A stretch of 64,000 nt of DNA, from assembly GCF_965198245.1 (NCBI RefSeq), contig NZ_OZ240249.1:3906001-3970000 (forward strand), given 5' to 3'. Below, one piece after another: positions 24,723 to 33,845 of the stretch (positions within the stretch are counted from its first letter, which is position 1; each line of letters begins with the position of its first letter). The notes under the pieces were generated by a model. It had not been told where the DNA came from and did not search any database. It saw nothing but the letters and a program-made list of their open reading frames with translations. The position numbers were made by a program, and so were the translations under genes. Origin of the DNA: Poriferisodalis sp965198245. Lineage in GTDB: Bacteria; Actinomycetota; Acidimicrobiia; Acidimicrobiales; Poriferisodalaceae.

Positions 24723-24791
24723 GGCCTTGGCCTAGCACCCGCGGCTACCGTCTCGCACGATTCCTGAGTCGCGACGCACAAGGGGGACGCA

Positions 24792-25769
24792 ATGAGCAAC
24801 GGCCCAATGAATGACGACCCAATGAAAGACGACCCAATGAAAGACGACACCGCAACCAACGAGACGATCGAGTTCGGGCTGGCAATTCGCCGCAGCGACG
24901 ACATCGCCGGCCAGGCCCGCGAGATCGAGGCGCTTGGGTACGACTACGCCACCACCGGTGAGCACGTGTTCTTCCACGTGCCGACGTCCAACGCCTTCAT
25001 CTCGCTGGCAGTCGCGGCAGGTGCCACCACGACGCTCAAGCTGATGTCGTCCATCACGCTCATCCCGCTCTATCCGGCCGCGCTGTGCGCCAAGCTCGCC
25101 GCGTCGCTGGATGTGGCGTCGGGAGGGCGATTCCACCTCGGCGTGGGGGTCGGCGGCGAGATGCCGTCAGAGTTCGAAGCCTGCGGCGTGCCGGTGCGTG
25201 AACGCGGCGCCCGCACCAACGAGGCGCTCGAGATCATCCAGCGGCTGTGGACCACCGACGACGTGACGTTCGAGGGCCGCTTCAACACGCTGTCGGGCGT
25301 GACGCTCGCGCCCAAGCCCGCCTCACCGCCGCCGATCTGGGTGTCGGGCCGCCAAGACGCTGCGTGGAAGCGAGCGGCTCGCTACGGCGACGGCTGGCTG
25401 CCGTACATGTACACGCCCGAGCGCCTGGCGCAGTCGATCGAAGCAATTGCGGGGTACCGCGAGGACGAGGGCAATCCGACACCGGTCGAGTCGGGCATGT
25501 TCGTGTTCTTCTGCTGCCACCCCGACAACGACACCGCCATCGAGTACGCCGCTGAGCGCCTGTCCAAGCAATACGCCCAGGATTTCTCCCAGCTCGTGCA
25601 CAAATTCGCCATCGCCGGCGACCCGGACCGCTGCGTTGCTCGACTGCGGGAGTACATCGATGCCGGCGCCCGCACCGTCGTGCTCAGCGCAGCCTCCCCG
25701 ATGCACTACATAGAGGAGAGCGAGCGCTTCATGGCCGCTGAAGTGCTGCGGAGGATCCGCGGCCAGTAA
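24792..25769 (+). CDS. LLM-class F420/flavin-dependent oxidoreductase
   Basis: 325 residues. After a short tail the barrel starts IEFGLAIRRSDDIAGQAREI, then EALGYDYATTGEHVF, LAASLDVASGGRFHLGVGVG and PKPASPPPIWVSGRQDAA, typical of luciferase-like monooxygenases using F420 or FMN. ATG 24792 has GGGGGA five bases upstream. The N-terminal tail holds three copies of a 15-base repeat (PMNDD/PMKDD/PMKDD), each with an in-frame ATG, so four possible starts occur every 15 bases. The acyl-CoA ligase follows after 33 bases, indicating an operon for activating and oxidising one substrate. Confidence 0.9.
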   Translation: MSNGPMNDDPMKDDPMKDDTATNETIEFGLAIRRSDDIAGQAREIEALGYDYATTGEHVFFHVPTSNAFISLAVAAGATTTLKLMSSITLIPLYPAALCAKLAASLDVASGGRFHLGVGVGGEMPSEFEACGVPVRERGARTNEALEIIQRLWTTDDVTFEGRFNTLSGVTLAPKPASPPPIWVSGRQDAAWKRAARYGDGWLPYMYTPERLAQSIEAIAGYREDEGNPTPVESGMFVFFCCHPDNDTAIEYAAERLSKQYAQDFSQLVHKFAIAGDPDRCVARLREYIDAGARTVVLSAASPMHYIEESERFMAAEVLRRIRGQ

Positions 25770-25802
25770 CCAGCCTCACCAAAGCGCAGGGGTGAAGATC
25801 GC

Positions 25803-27527
25803 ATGACAGCAAAGCGGTTTTTTGAGACGACGCTCGAAGCGGGTCGCATCGACGATCTGGGCGCGTCAGGGGGGTGGCCGAACCGGCTGCTTGACGATCA
25901 GATCTCCAAGTGGACCGCCGAGCGGTCCAGCGAATCGGTCATCACCGACCGTTTCGGCACGATGACCTGGGGCGAGTTCGGTGCCGAGGTGGACGCCGCC
26001 AGCAAGGGTCTGCTGGAAATCGGCGTCCGTCCAGGCGTGGTCGTGCAGGTCCAACTGCCGAATTGGCGCCACTATGTCGTGGCTGCGGTGGCCTGTGAAC
26101 GCATCGGCGCCGTGGTCAATCCGGTTGCTCCGATATTCCGGCACAACGAAGTCTCGGTCATGAGCGAGCTCGGCCGGCCGATTGTGGTCATCACCGCCGA
26201 CAGCTACCGGGGCTTCGGACTGGCACAGATGCATGCCGAGCTCCGAGAGCGCTGCGAATGGGTCGCTGAGCTCGTGGTGGTGCCGAGCCCGTCCATCGCG
26301 CCGTCAAACTCAAATGGGGACGAATCGTGGCTGCCCGCTGACGCGATGACCTGGGAGGACCTGATCGAGGAGGGCCGCTTCTCGTCCTACGACCGCGCCG
26401 CCGTCGACCTGTGCCGGCCGGGGCCGAACGACATCTGCGAAATGATGTTCACCTCAGGCACCACCGGGCTGCCCAAGGGCGTCATGCACACCCACAACAT
26501 CCTGGAGGTGGCCGTCGACGCGTTCTTGGACACCGTGTGCGAAGGGCTTGCGCCGCATCCCGGTGCAGGGGCGCCGCAGGCGTATGTCAGCCACATGGCC
26601 TCCACCCTCGGCCACCAGACCGGTTACCTCTACGGGATGCGGCTGCCGTTGCATGTCGGCGGCCACGTCGTCATGCAGGACGTGTGGGATCCGGTCGAGT
26701 TCGTGGGTCTCATCGAGCAGCACCGGATCCAGTTCTCGATGGGCGCCACACCGTTTCTGGCTGATGTGCTCAACGTCGAGAGCTTGGCTGATCACGACCT
26801 GTCCTCGTGGCGACGCTTCCTGTGCGCAGGCGCCGCGATCCCCCGCCCCGTGCTCGAACGGGCGCTAGAATTGCTGCCGGACTGCATGGTCATGCCGGGC
26901 TGGGGCATGACCGAGTGCGGCCTGCTGACGGTGGGCATGCCCGATGATCCGCTGGAGCGCCGCCTCACCGATGGGCGAGCAGTGCGCGACAACGACGTGC
27001 GCGTCGTCGACGAGGCCGGCGAGCCGGTGCTGAACACCGAGGGCGACTTGCAGTGCCGGGGGACGGCATTGTTCGCCGGCTACATGGCGGGCCGGGAGTT
27101 CACCGCTCAGCACTGGACCGACGGCTGGTTCGACACCGGCGACCGGGCGATCATGGACGCCGACGGCTACATCAGTATCGCCGGTCGCAGCAAAGACCTG
27201 GTGATCCGCGGCGGCGAGAACGTTCCGGTGAAGGAAATCGAGGATGTCCTGCTGCGGCATCCCGCAGTGGGCGTGGTGGCGATCGTCGCCAAGCCCCACG
27301 AGCGTCTCGGCGAGATCGGGTGCGCCTTCGTGCAGCCCGTAGGCGATCCACCCACGCTCGCCGATCTCACGGAATTCCTGGACGCCCACAACGTGACCCG
27401 CCAGTTCTGGCCCGAAGACCTCGTCATCGTGGACGAGTTCCCGATGACGCCGAGCGGCAAGATCCAGAAATACCGCCTGCGCGACAGTCTCGACTGCGCC
27501 GGTCTCGACTGCGCCGGTCTCGACTAA
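25803..27527 (+). CDS. Acyl-CoA synthetase (AMP-forming, class I adenylate-forming enzyme)
   Basis: 574 residues. The ANL motifs occur in order: FTSGTTGLPKGVMHTH (A3, phosphate loop), GWGMTECGLL (A5), DGWFDTGDRA (A7), GRSKDLVIRGGENVPVKEIE (A8 hinge) and PMTPSGKIQKYRLR (A10, catalytic Lys). The enzyme adenylates a carboxylic acid and transfers it to CoA in the cytoplasm. The layout is close to that of cyclohexanecarboxyl-CoA ligase (AliA-like) enzymes, although the acid is not determinable. The C-terminus ends in a duplicated LDCAGLDCAGLD, made by a 15-base tandem repeat that extends the protein past the conserved end. It is in an operon with the LLM gene. Confidence 0.92.
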   Translation: MTAKRFFETTLEAGRIDDLGASGGWPNRLLDDQISKWTAERSSESVITDRFGTMTWGEFGAEVDAASKGLLEIGVRPGVVVQVQLPNWRHYVVAAVACERIGAVVNPVAPIFRHNEVSVMSELGRPIVVITADSYRGFGLAQMHAELRERCEWVAELVVVPSPSIAPSNSNGDESWLPADAMTWEDLIEEGRFSSYDRAAVDLCRPGPNDICEMMFTSGTTGLPKGVMHTHNILEVAVDAFLDTVCEGLAPHPGAGAPQAYVSHMASTLGHQTGYLYGMRLPLHVGGHVVMQDVWDPVEFVGLIEQHRIQFSMGATPFLADVLNVESLADHDLSSWRRFLCAGAAIPRPVLERALELLPDCMVMPGWGMTECGLLTVGMPDDPLERRLTDGRAVRDNDVRVVDEAGEPVLNTEGDLQCRGTALFAGYMAGREFTAQHWTDGWFDTGDRAIMDADGYISIAGRSKDLVIRGGENVPVKEIEDVLLRHPAVGVVAIVAKPHERLGEIGCAFVQPVGDPPTLADLTEFLDAHNVTRQFWPEDLVIVDEFPMTPSGKIQKYRLRDSLDCAGLDCAGLD

Positions 27528-27539
27528 GGCCGGCACCCG

Positions 27540-29561
27540 CTAGGGGTACGAAACGGGGATGCCCGCGGTCGTGTAGGTCACCCTCGGGTCCCACAGCAGC
27601 CAGTCGGTGATGCCGAGGTCGGCTGCGGCATCTATCTGAGCACGCACCTCAGCGGGTCCGTAGTCGACACTCAACGAGAAGTCCTGCAGCCAGGGCACGA
27701 TCGCCGTGTTGGTGCCGGCCAGCACATTCTGGAATTCGGCAAGCGAAGCCCGCGTGATGTCGTAAGGCTGCGCTTCAGGGTGCGAGACGCCATATTCGCC
27801 CCGGCCCCAGTGCGACGGATACACCATCGGCGCCACATAGTCGACATGACTTGACATCGCGCCGACATCCTGCGCGATCCACTCGCCGCGGTCTGCGGCG
27901 ATGCCGAACACCGACACGCCGTGGAACACCTGGGCCTCCCGCAGCATCGTTCCCGCTTCCGCGAGGAAGCTCACAATGACCGGCGAGGGATCGCCGCCGT
28001 TCCAACCGGGAATGCGCATGCCGCTGAGGTTTCCCTCGGGTCGGCGCATGTAGTCCCAGAGGATGTCGTCGATGCCTGCAGCGGCCGCCTCGGCCGCGAT
28101 GTCCAAGTTGTACTTCCGCACAACCGCGTGGTTGAAATTGGTAAAGCCGCCATAGGTGGACAGCAGCGGCCGGCCGTCCGGGGTCTGCAATACCCAGTCG
28201 AGGTTGCCGGTCGAAGCCGCGTAGCGAGTGAGCACCGGGTCGTTGAACGCCACGATGCGGCCGATCACGCGCACGCCCATGTCGTGCAACTCGTCAATAG
28301 CACTTCGTAGGTCGAAGAGGTCCTTGGAGGAGCCAACCTGGCGCGCCAGCGGAATCGATGTCGAATGGCCGATGTAGCCATCCTCGTCCTTGAGGTCGAG
28401 CTGGACCGTATTGATCCGGCCCTGTTCGATGAGCTCCACGATCCCCGAGCGCAGCCCGTCGTGATCCCATGCGGCGGCGCTGACATGCACACCGGTGGTG
28501 TGGGGGTAGCCGATGGGCACGATGATGTCGAAGGTGGTGCTGTTGCCAGCAGCATCGGTCGCAACCACCGGGAGTGGGCCGCCGGGCGGGCTTGACAGGG
28601 TGAGGCTGAACGAACCAGACGAAGTGTCGAGCCGTTGATCGCCGATCTGCAGGGATACCCCGGCCTCGATAGGCCCAGCCAAGACCACCGGCTCGCCCAG
28701 AGGCACCGGGTCGTGAACTCTCGGCAGGTCGACGACCGGGGGTGTCCCGTCGACCGTGAATGTCACCGCCGCCTGGGATGTCCCGAAGAAACGCCGGTCC
28801 ACGTCCAGCGTGACGATGTGCAGGCCCTCGGTCAACCCGGGCACCGGCCACACGATCCGGTTGTCGTAACGCTGCACGCCGCTCACGGGCAAGCCGTCCA
28901 GCAGCATCTGGGCCGATTCGACGTCACCACCGCTCACGCTGAATTCCAGGACGGCTCCCTCGAGGTGACCGGGCTGCAACATGGCACCCTCATGGATGCC
29001 GCTGATGGTGATCTCGGTGACACGCAGCGCCCCGACCGCCACGATCCCGACACCGATCGTCGCCGCGGCGAGCAGGATCACTGCGATCAAGCGGCCACCA
29101 CGGCGGCGCCCGTGGGGCCGTCCGGCAGTGCTGATGACAGCACGATCAGCCACCCGGCGGGCACGACGACTCAACCCCGTCGCATACAGCGGTGCCTCGG
29201 ACTTCGGCGGCCGCCAGGGAAATCCCCAGCCTTCCGCCGGGTCAACCGCCTGGGGAGTAGTCTGGCTATCGACGCGGCCGCCGAGGTCATTGCCGACCAG
29301 CGACGGCCCGACTTCGAAGCCGTGTTGGGTCAGCGACCAGCGAGCGCCTCGCAGCCCCGGTACCGAGTCCACCGGCGCCACGATGCCTGATCGCTGCAAT
29401 GTGCCCAGCGACGCTTGCACGACCTGGTTGTCCAGAGCTGCAGCCGCGCTGATCTCGCCGATCTCGGCCGTACCCCCACGGAGGAGCAGCTCGCGCAGTA
29501 TGCGCCTGTCGGCAGGCGCCAACAACGGCATCGGATCGAGTGTATTGAGGCTGCTGAGCAC
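27540..29561 (-). CDS. Membrane-anchored putative glycoside hydrolase (DUF4015/GH-like)
   Basis: 673 residues. A winged-helix-like N-terminus (PADRRILRELLLRGGTAEI, about 15-80) and a basic stretch precede one transmembrane segment (LIAVILLAAATIGVGIVAVG, about 155-175), Ig-like beta domains, and a C-terminal TIM barrel beginning TGVHVSAAAWDHDGL, with DDILWDYMRRPEG and VDYVAPMVYPSHWG. The barrel matches the putative glycosyl hydrolase domain formerly DUF4015 and would lie outside the cell. The cytoplasmic head with a DNA-binding fold is unusual. The start is GTG 29561; ATG 29531 is possible. The substrate, perhaps a cell-wall or capsular glycan, is inferred only. Confidence 0.75.
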   Translation of the reverse strand: MLSSLNTLDPMPLLAPADRRILRELLLRGGTAEIGEISAAAALDNQVVQASLGTLQRSGIVAPVDSVPGLRGARWSLTQHGFEVGPSLVGNDLGGRVDSQTTPQAVDPAEGWGFPWRPPKSEAPLYATGLSRRARRVADRAVISTAGRPHGRRRGGRLIAVILLAAATIGVGIVAVGALRVTEITISGIHEGAMLQPGHLEGAVLEFSVSGGDVESAQMLLDGLPVSGVQRYDNRIVWPVPGLTEGLHIVTLDVDRRFFGTSQAAVTFTVDGTPPVVDLPRVHDPVPLGEPVVLAGPIEAGVSLQIGDQRLDTSSGSFSLTLSSPPGGPLPVVATDAAGNSTTFDIIVPIGYPHTTGVHVSAAAWDHDGLRSGIVELIEQGRINTVQLDLKDEDGYIGHSTSIPLARQVGSSKDLFDLRSAIDELHDMGVRVIGRIVAFNDPVLTRYAASTGNLDWVLQTPDGRPLLSTYGGFTNFNHAVVRKYNLDIAAEAAAAGIDDILWDYMRRPEGNLSGMRIPGWNGGDPSPVIVSFLAEAGTMLREAQVFHGVSVFGIAADRGEWIAQDVGAMSSHVDYVAPMVYPSHWGRGEYGVSHPEAQPYDITRASLAEFQNVLAGTNTAIVPWLQDFSLSVDYGPAEVRAQIDAAADLGITDWLLWDPRVTYTTAGIPVSYP

Positions 29562-29583
29562 CCTTTAGTCAGGCACCGACGAT

Positions 29584-29952
29584 TCAGCCCAGTGACGCCT
29601 GCGCGGGGTGGCGGGCAGTGACGGTGGTCGTGATGCCGCCCCTGACCAGCCAACGCGTTTCGACCGTCGCCTGTTTCGGTGCGACGGCAGCAACCAAGTC
29701 ATCGAGGATGCGGTTGGTGATGGCCTCGTGATGGACGGGCTCGTCTCGGTAACTCCACAGGTAGAGCTTCAGCGACTTCAACTCCACGATGCGGCGGTCT
29801 GGGATGTATGCGATCTCGACGGTGGCGTAGTCGGGCTGCCCGGTCACGGGGCAGACGCACGTGAGCTCGGGCGTCGTGCAGCGCACCTCGTAGTCGCGGT
29901 CCGGGTAGGGATCGTCGAGCGCGATGAGGTCCTTGGACGGTTCGCTTGCCAT
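29584..29952 (-). CDS. queF: NADPH-dependent 7-cyano-7-deazaguanine reductase
   Basis: 122 residues, the short unimodular YkvM-type QueF. It has the catalytic Cys34 in CVCPVTGQPDYATV, the signature VELKSLKLYLWSYRDEPVHH and the C-terminal RGGITTTV strand. It reduces preQ0 to preQ1, the last step before tRNA-guanine transglycosylase in queuosine synthesis, in the cytoplasm. ATG 29952 has GAGGAG eight bases upstream. No other queuosine genes are nearby, so preQ0 must be made or imported by genes elsewhere. Confidence 0.95.
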   Translation of the reverse strand: MASEPSKDLIALDDPYPDRDYEVRCTTPELTCVCPVTGQPDYATVEIAYIPDRRIVELKSLKLYLWSYRDEPVHHEAITNRILDDLVAAVAPKQATVETRWLVRGGITTTVTARHPAQASLG

Positions 29953-29987
29953 TGCGGATCTCCTCGACTGGCAGGTGCCGCTACCGG

Positions 29988-31067
29988 TCAGTAGGACAGG
30001 GTGGCGTGCGGTGTGTTCTCCGCCAACCCGAGCGGTGTCACGGCAACGAATTCTGCGCGCTCGGTGAATTCGGCCAAGTTGCGGGCGTTGGTGTAGCTCA
30101 TGGCGCTGCGGAGGCCGGCCATGAGTTCGCCGATCAGCTTGCCGGCCTCGCCCCGGTAGGGCACCGTGCCCTCGACGCCTTCGGGTGCCCGCTGCTCGAA
30201 GTACTCGTCGTCGATTTCCTCGCCGTGGCGTTCGGCTCGCGCCTCGATGGCTTCGAAGCTGGCCATTCCCCGGATGCGCTTGCGCAGCCCGTGCGGCCCC
30301 TGCTCGACCTCGCCGGGGCTCTCTTTGGTGCCGGCCAGCATGCTGCCGATCATCACGGTTTCCGCGCCGACGGCAAGTGCCTTGGCGATGTCGCCCGAGT
30401 TACGTATGCCGCCGTCGGCGATGACTGGGACGTCGAGCCCGGCATCGGCCAAGCCGTTGATCACGTTGTCGGTCGCAGTCAGCTGCGGCACGCCGACTCC
30501 CGCGACGAGTCGTGTCGTGCAGACGCCGCCAGGTCCGACGCCAACCTTGATGGCATCGGCGCCAGCTTCTGCCATGTCGATTGCACCGTCGATCGTGGCG
30601 ACGTTGCCGGCGATGACGTCGACCTCGCCGAAGTGCTCTTTCAGGCGGCGTACGCCGTCGAGGGCGTGATCGGCGTGACCGTGCGCGATGTCGAGGACGA
30701 GCACGTCTGCACCTGCCGCAACCAGGGCCTTGGCCCGGTCGCCCATGTCGTGATCGGTGCCCACCGCGCCACCGACCACCAGAGCGCCGTCGTCAACCCG
30801 TTTCACCGCAGCAATCTGGCTCGCCTGCGTGTCGATCGGCATGAACCGGTGGACGATGCCTGCACCGCCGAGACGGGCCATGGCGATGGCCATCTCGTGC
30901 TCGCAGACCGTGTCCATGTTGGCTGCGATCACCGGCAGTTCAATTTCGATGTTGCGTGACAGGCGGGTGCGCACCGATACGTGACTGCGGCTGCGGATCG
31001 ACGAGCGCTGCGGCACGATCAGCACGTCGTCGAAGGTCAGTCCGGTTCTCAGGTCGCGCAGTTTCAT
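29988..31067 (-). CDS. CBS-less IMP dehydrogenase/GMP reductase family protein
   Basis: 359 residues of (beta/alpha)8 barrel: LTFDDVLIVPQRSSIRSRS, LPVIAANMDTVCEHEMAIAM, the catalytic Cys loop GVGPGGVCTTRLVAGVGVPQ, and the phosphate site VIADGGIRNSGDIAKALA. The region for the two CBS domains of ordinary GuaB is absent. The C-terminus has APEGVEGTVPYRG, more like IMPDH than GMP reductase, so it may oxidise IMP or reduce GMP; the sequence does not decide. ATG 31067 has GGAG six bases upstream; the longer upstream reading overlaps the YceI gene and is rejected. It is divergent from yceI with only 28 bases between the starts. Confidence 0.88.
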   Translation of the reverse strand: MKLRDLRTGLTFDDVLIVPQRSSIRSRSHVSVRTRLSRNIEIELPVIAANMDTVCEHEMAIAMARLGGAGIVHRFMPIDTQASQIAAVKRVDDGALVVGGAVGTDHDMGDRAKALVAAGADVLVLDIAHGHADHALDGVRRLKEHFGEVDVIAGNVATIDGAIDMAEAGADAIKVGVGPGGVCTTRLVAGVGVPQLTATDNVINGLADAGLDVPVIADGGIRNSGDIAKALAVGAETVMIGSMLAGTKESPGEVEQGPHGLRKRIRGMASFEAIEARAERHGEEIDDEYFEQRAPEGVEGTVPYRGEAGKLIGELMAGLRSAMSYTNARNLAEFTERAEFVAVTPLGLAENTPHATLSY

Positions 31068-31095
31068 GAGCGGCTCCAAGCTACCGTGACCCGCC

Positions 31096-31980
31096 ATGAG
31101 GCCCCGGCGCAGAACTGTGGTGACGGTCGTTGTGCTGCTGGTGATCGTCGCCGCGGCGGCGGCCTTCGGCGTCTGGCGGGTGCTCGGCTCCTCACCTGAG
31201 GAAGTCAGCTTGGCCGAAGCGGTCGCTGACGCCGAGCTCGTGCAAGAAGATGCCGCACCGGGTGCGACGACCACGGTGGCTGCCACAGGTGATGAGAGCA
31301 GTGATGCAGCACCCGAGGGCGGGGCCGGCGACCATGACAGAGACCAGGAATATGTCGTGGTCGTCCCGGAAGGCAGCGACGCCGATGCAGCCTCTCCTTC
31401 AGACGACGTGGTCACGATCGATGACATCAACGGCAGCTGGAACGTCGACGCCGAGACTGGCTCGTTCACCTTGGAAGACGCCACCGGCTCGTTCGCCGGT
31501 TTCCGCGTCGACGAGGAGCTGGCGAGCATCGGCGCGTTCACCGCGGTGGGGCGCACCGGCGACGTCAGCGGCACGATGGAGATCGTCTCAGAGCACGTGA
31601 CGTCAGTGGAGATCGAGGTCGATCTCACCACGCTCCAGACCGACGACAGGCGTCGGGACGGAGCAGTTCAACGGGCTCTGGGCGCCTCCCGGCATCCAAC
31701 CGCCGCGTTCTCGCTCACCGAGGAGCTGCACATCGAAGACGCTGCAGTCTCAGGGACAGCAATCATGCTGTCGGCCCCAGGCGACCTGACCGTGAACGGC
31801 ATCACGCGACCCGTTGTCATCGAGATCGAGGCGCAGCTAGTGGGCAGCGTGATCGCCGTAGTGGGTTCTGTCGAGGTCACGTTCGCCGATTTCGACGTGA
31901 CCGTGCCGCAGGTGCCGGTCGTCCTCTCCGCCGAAGACCACGGCGTCATGGAGTTCCAGCTGTTGTTCAGACGCCGCTAG
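31096..31980 (+). CDS. YceI-family protein with membrane anchor
   Basis: 294 residues. The N-terminal hydrophobic helix (VVTVVVLLVIVAAAAAFGVW) anchors an acidic Ala/Asp/Glu-rich linker (about 35-110). The YceI lipocalin-like barrel follows: NGSWNVDAETGSFTLEDATG, VSGTMEIVSEHVTSVEIEVD, SRHPTAAFSLTEELHI, GDLTVNGITRPVVIEIEA. YceI proteins bind polyisoprenoids or other amphiphiles at the cell envelope; here the barrel should sit outside the membrane. The stop codon TAG forms the loop of the first of three downstream hairpins. Confidence 0.9.
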   Translation: MRPRRRTVVTVVVLLVIVAAAAAFGVWRVLGSSPEEVSLAEAVADAELVQEDAAPGATTTVAATGDESSDAAPEGGAGDHDRDQEYVVVVPEGSDADAASPSDDVVTIDDINGSWNVDAETGSFTLEDATGSFAGFRVDEELASIGAFTAVGRTGDVSGTMEIVSEHVTSVEIEVDLTTLQTDDRRRDGAVQRALGASRHPTAAFSLTEELHIEDAAVSGTAIMLSAPGDLTVNGITRPVVIEIEAQLVGSVIAVVGSVEVTFADFDVTVPQVPVVLSAEDHGVMEFQLLFRRR

Positions 31981-32064
31981 GCGGCGGAACCATCAAACGC
32001 AGCAGACGCCGTTAGGCGTCTGAACCATCAGACACGGCGGCGCTCTTGAGCGCCGGAACCATCA
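31972..32064 (+). repeat. Three tandem hairpin units, each followed by GAACCATCA
   Basis: Stems are CGCCGC/GCGGCG (31972-31986), AGACGCC/GGCGTCT (32004-32021) and GGCGCT/AGCGCC (32039-32054), with loops TAG, GTTA and CTTG. GAACCATCA follows each at 31987, 32022 and 32056, a 34-35 base period. Stem sequences differ but pairing is kept, while the tail is identical. They lie between yceI and dhaA; a tandem terminator/attenuator or structured RNA repeat are possible readings. Confidence 0.75.
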
Positions 32065-32155
32065 GACACAGCCGACGAGCTTCCTAGGGACGGGTGCAAC
32101 GTTTGGGCGGGTCAGGCATGATGTGGCGCCGATCCGGCCAAACGAAGGAGCACCG

Positions 32156-33034
32156 ATGGCAACCCTCTCTGCGGAACCGCTTTCCAAGACCTACGCGACC
32201 GTCAATGGCAAGCGGATGGCATTCCACGAGTCCGGATCCGGCGATGCGATCGTGTTCCTCCACGGCAACCCGACGTCGTCGTACCTGTGGCGCAACATCG
32301 TGCCTCACGTGCGACCGCATGCCCGCGTCATCGTGCCGGACCTGATCGGTCAGGGCGATTCGGACAAGCTCGACGACACCGGCCCCGACTCGTACCGGTT
32401 CGTGGAGCATCGCGAGTACCTCGACGGCCTGCTGGACCAACTCGATCTCGGCGACAACATCACGTTCGTGATCCACGACTGGGGCTCAGCGCTCGGTTTC
32501 GATTGGGCCAACCGGAACCGCGACCGGGTGGCCGGTCTCGTCTACATGGAGGCCATCGTGCGGCCGATGACCTGGGATGAGTGGCCCGAGGCTGCCGCCC
32601 GCATCTTCCAGGGCTTCCGCTCCCCCGCCGGCGAGGAGATGGTCATCACCAAGAATCTGTTCGTGGAGGCGGTGCTGCCCGGCTCGATTCGGCGCAAGCT
32701 GTCCGAAGAGGAGATGAACGAGTACCGCCGCCCGTTCGTCGAGCCTGAGCATCGGCGTCCGACGCTGACGTGGCCGCGTCAGATCCCGATCGAAGGCGAG
32801 CCGGCCGACGTGACCCAGATTGTGACCGACTACGGCGAGTGGCTGTCGGGCTCGGATGTGCCGAAGCTGCTGGTCAACGCAGATCCGGGCGCGATCCTCA
32901 ACGGCCCGCAGCTCGAGTACTGCCGCACGTGGCCGAACCAGACCGAGGTGACCGTGGTGGGCAACCACTTCTGCCAAGAGGACAGCCCCGACGAGATCGG
33001 CCAAGCCATCGCCGACTGGCTGGGAAACCGCTGA
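32156..33034 (+). CDS. dhaA: Haloalkane dehalogenase
   Basis: 292 residues, alpha/beta hydrolase of the HLD-II (DhaA) group. Asn38 in FLHGNPTSSYLWRN, nucleophile Asp108 and Trp109 in VIHDWGSALGFDWA (halide-binding pair Asn38/Trp109), acid Glu132 in YMEAIVRPM, and base His271 in GNHFCQEDSP are all present. The enzyme hydrolyses terminally halogenated alkanes to alcohol and halide without cofactors, in the cytoplasm. ATG 32156 follows GAAGGAG by six bases. The triple hairpin lies in its leader region. A second copy of its last 95 or so codons lies at 37096-37402, beyond the restriction-modification island. Confidence 0.94.
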   Translation: MATLSAEPLSKTYATVNGKRMAFHESGSGDAIVFLHGNPTSSYLWRNIVPHVRPHARVIVPDLIGQGDSDKLDDTGPDSYRFVEHREYLDGLLDQLDLGDNITFVIHDWGSALGFDWANRNRDRVAGLVYMEAIVRPMTWDEWPEAAARIFQGFRSPAGEEMVITKNLFVEAVLPGSIRRKLSEEEMNEYRRPFVEPEHRRPTLTWPRQIPIEGEPADVTQIVTDYGEWLSGSDVPKLLVNADPGAILNGPQLEYCRTWPNQTEVTVVGNHFCQEDSPDEIGQAIADWLGNR

Positions 33035-33087
33035 TTCAGCGGTTGGTCCAGCACCGTCGCTGGCTCTGCTGGCCGACTTCGCCTCTG

Positions 33088-33240
33088 CTAGCCGAACCCA
33101 GCCGCTTGGCGAGCACGGGCCTCGCGCTGCTTGCGTTCGATCTCCTCACGTTTCTCGACCGGCCCCTGGTTGGTGATCACCTGGTACAGCTGGGTGTCGA
33201 TGTCGTCGAGCGCGATGTCGCCGGCCAGCGCAGGCAGCTG
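33088..33240 (-). pseudogene. C-terminal remnant of an LLM flavin-dependent oxidoreductase
   Basis: The minus strand reads LAGDIALDDIDTQLYQVITN then QGPVEKREEIERKQREARAR and ends QAAGFG before a stop at 33088-33090. This aligns without gaps to the last 48 or so residues of the intact oxidoreductase encoded at 42117-43352 (AGDVLLEDIDTDIYQVITNQ). Nothing upstream belongs to that family, so only the 3' end remains, at the left border of the restriction-modification island. Confidence 0.8.
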
Positions 33241-33845
33241 TCTATTAGCGAGGAATGCACGAAATGGTTACGCGCGATTCGGATCCGCCGGTCACTGTGA
33301 ACACCGAACTCTGACTGCCCTTGGAGCAAGACGACGAAACGCGTGGGCGATGTGGACCAAGTCCAGACGACTACCGATTTCCGTGTTCGGGCTGCTACGG
33401 CTTGACGCGGGTATCCGCAAGAAGACCAATTCACCCTGATCCACACAGCGCTCGAAATCAGGTTCCTCGCGGCCCGTATGGCCCACGCCGTCTGCGATTT
33501 GGCCGGATTGCGCTCTGGCACGCGTAGACGCAGAGCATGACCGGATCCCTCACCCATACCGAAATCATGCGAGGCTCCAGTGCATGTCGCCCCTCATATG
33601 AGTTCCATAGCTCCGCCGTCGCAGAACACCCGCGCCGGTAGCCAAGAGCGATGTACGTCGACAGCCGTTGGGTCATCGGCGGAGACTCGAAAGAAGCCAC
33701 AGCCGCACTTGTCGGTCGGAGTTGGGACGGCCAACCTGCGCCCCGCTCTGCCTCGCCAGAATCGTCATCCGTCGCGCTGTCCGTAGCTGACAGCATCAGC
33801 CTCTTGCAGTGACCCTCAAATCGCGCGAGCATTGCCGATTGCGCT
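33241..33845. other. Island flank without a convincing gene
   Basis: About 600 bases between the oxidoreductase remnant and the endonuclease gene. Several overlapping short frames on both strands have no family resemblance or ribosome-binding site. Base composition falls towards the right end as the island begins. It is probably scrambled remnants. Confidence 0.4.

Noticed and set aside
33458..33832. 124-codon minus-strand frame at the island's left flank
   Set aside because: No domain, no start signal and composition changes within it; treated as non-coding.
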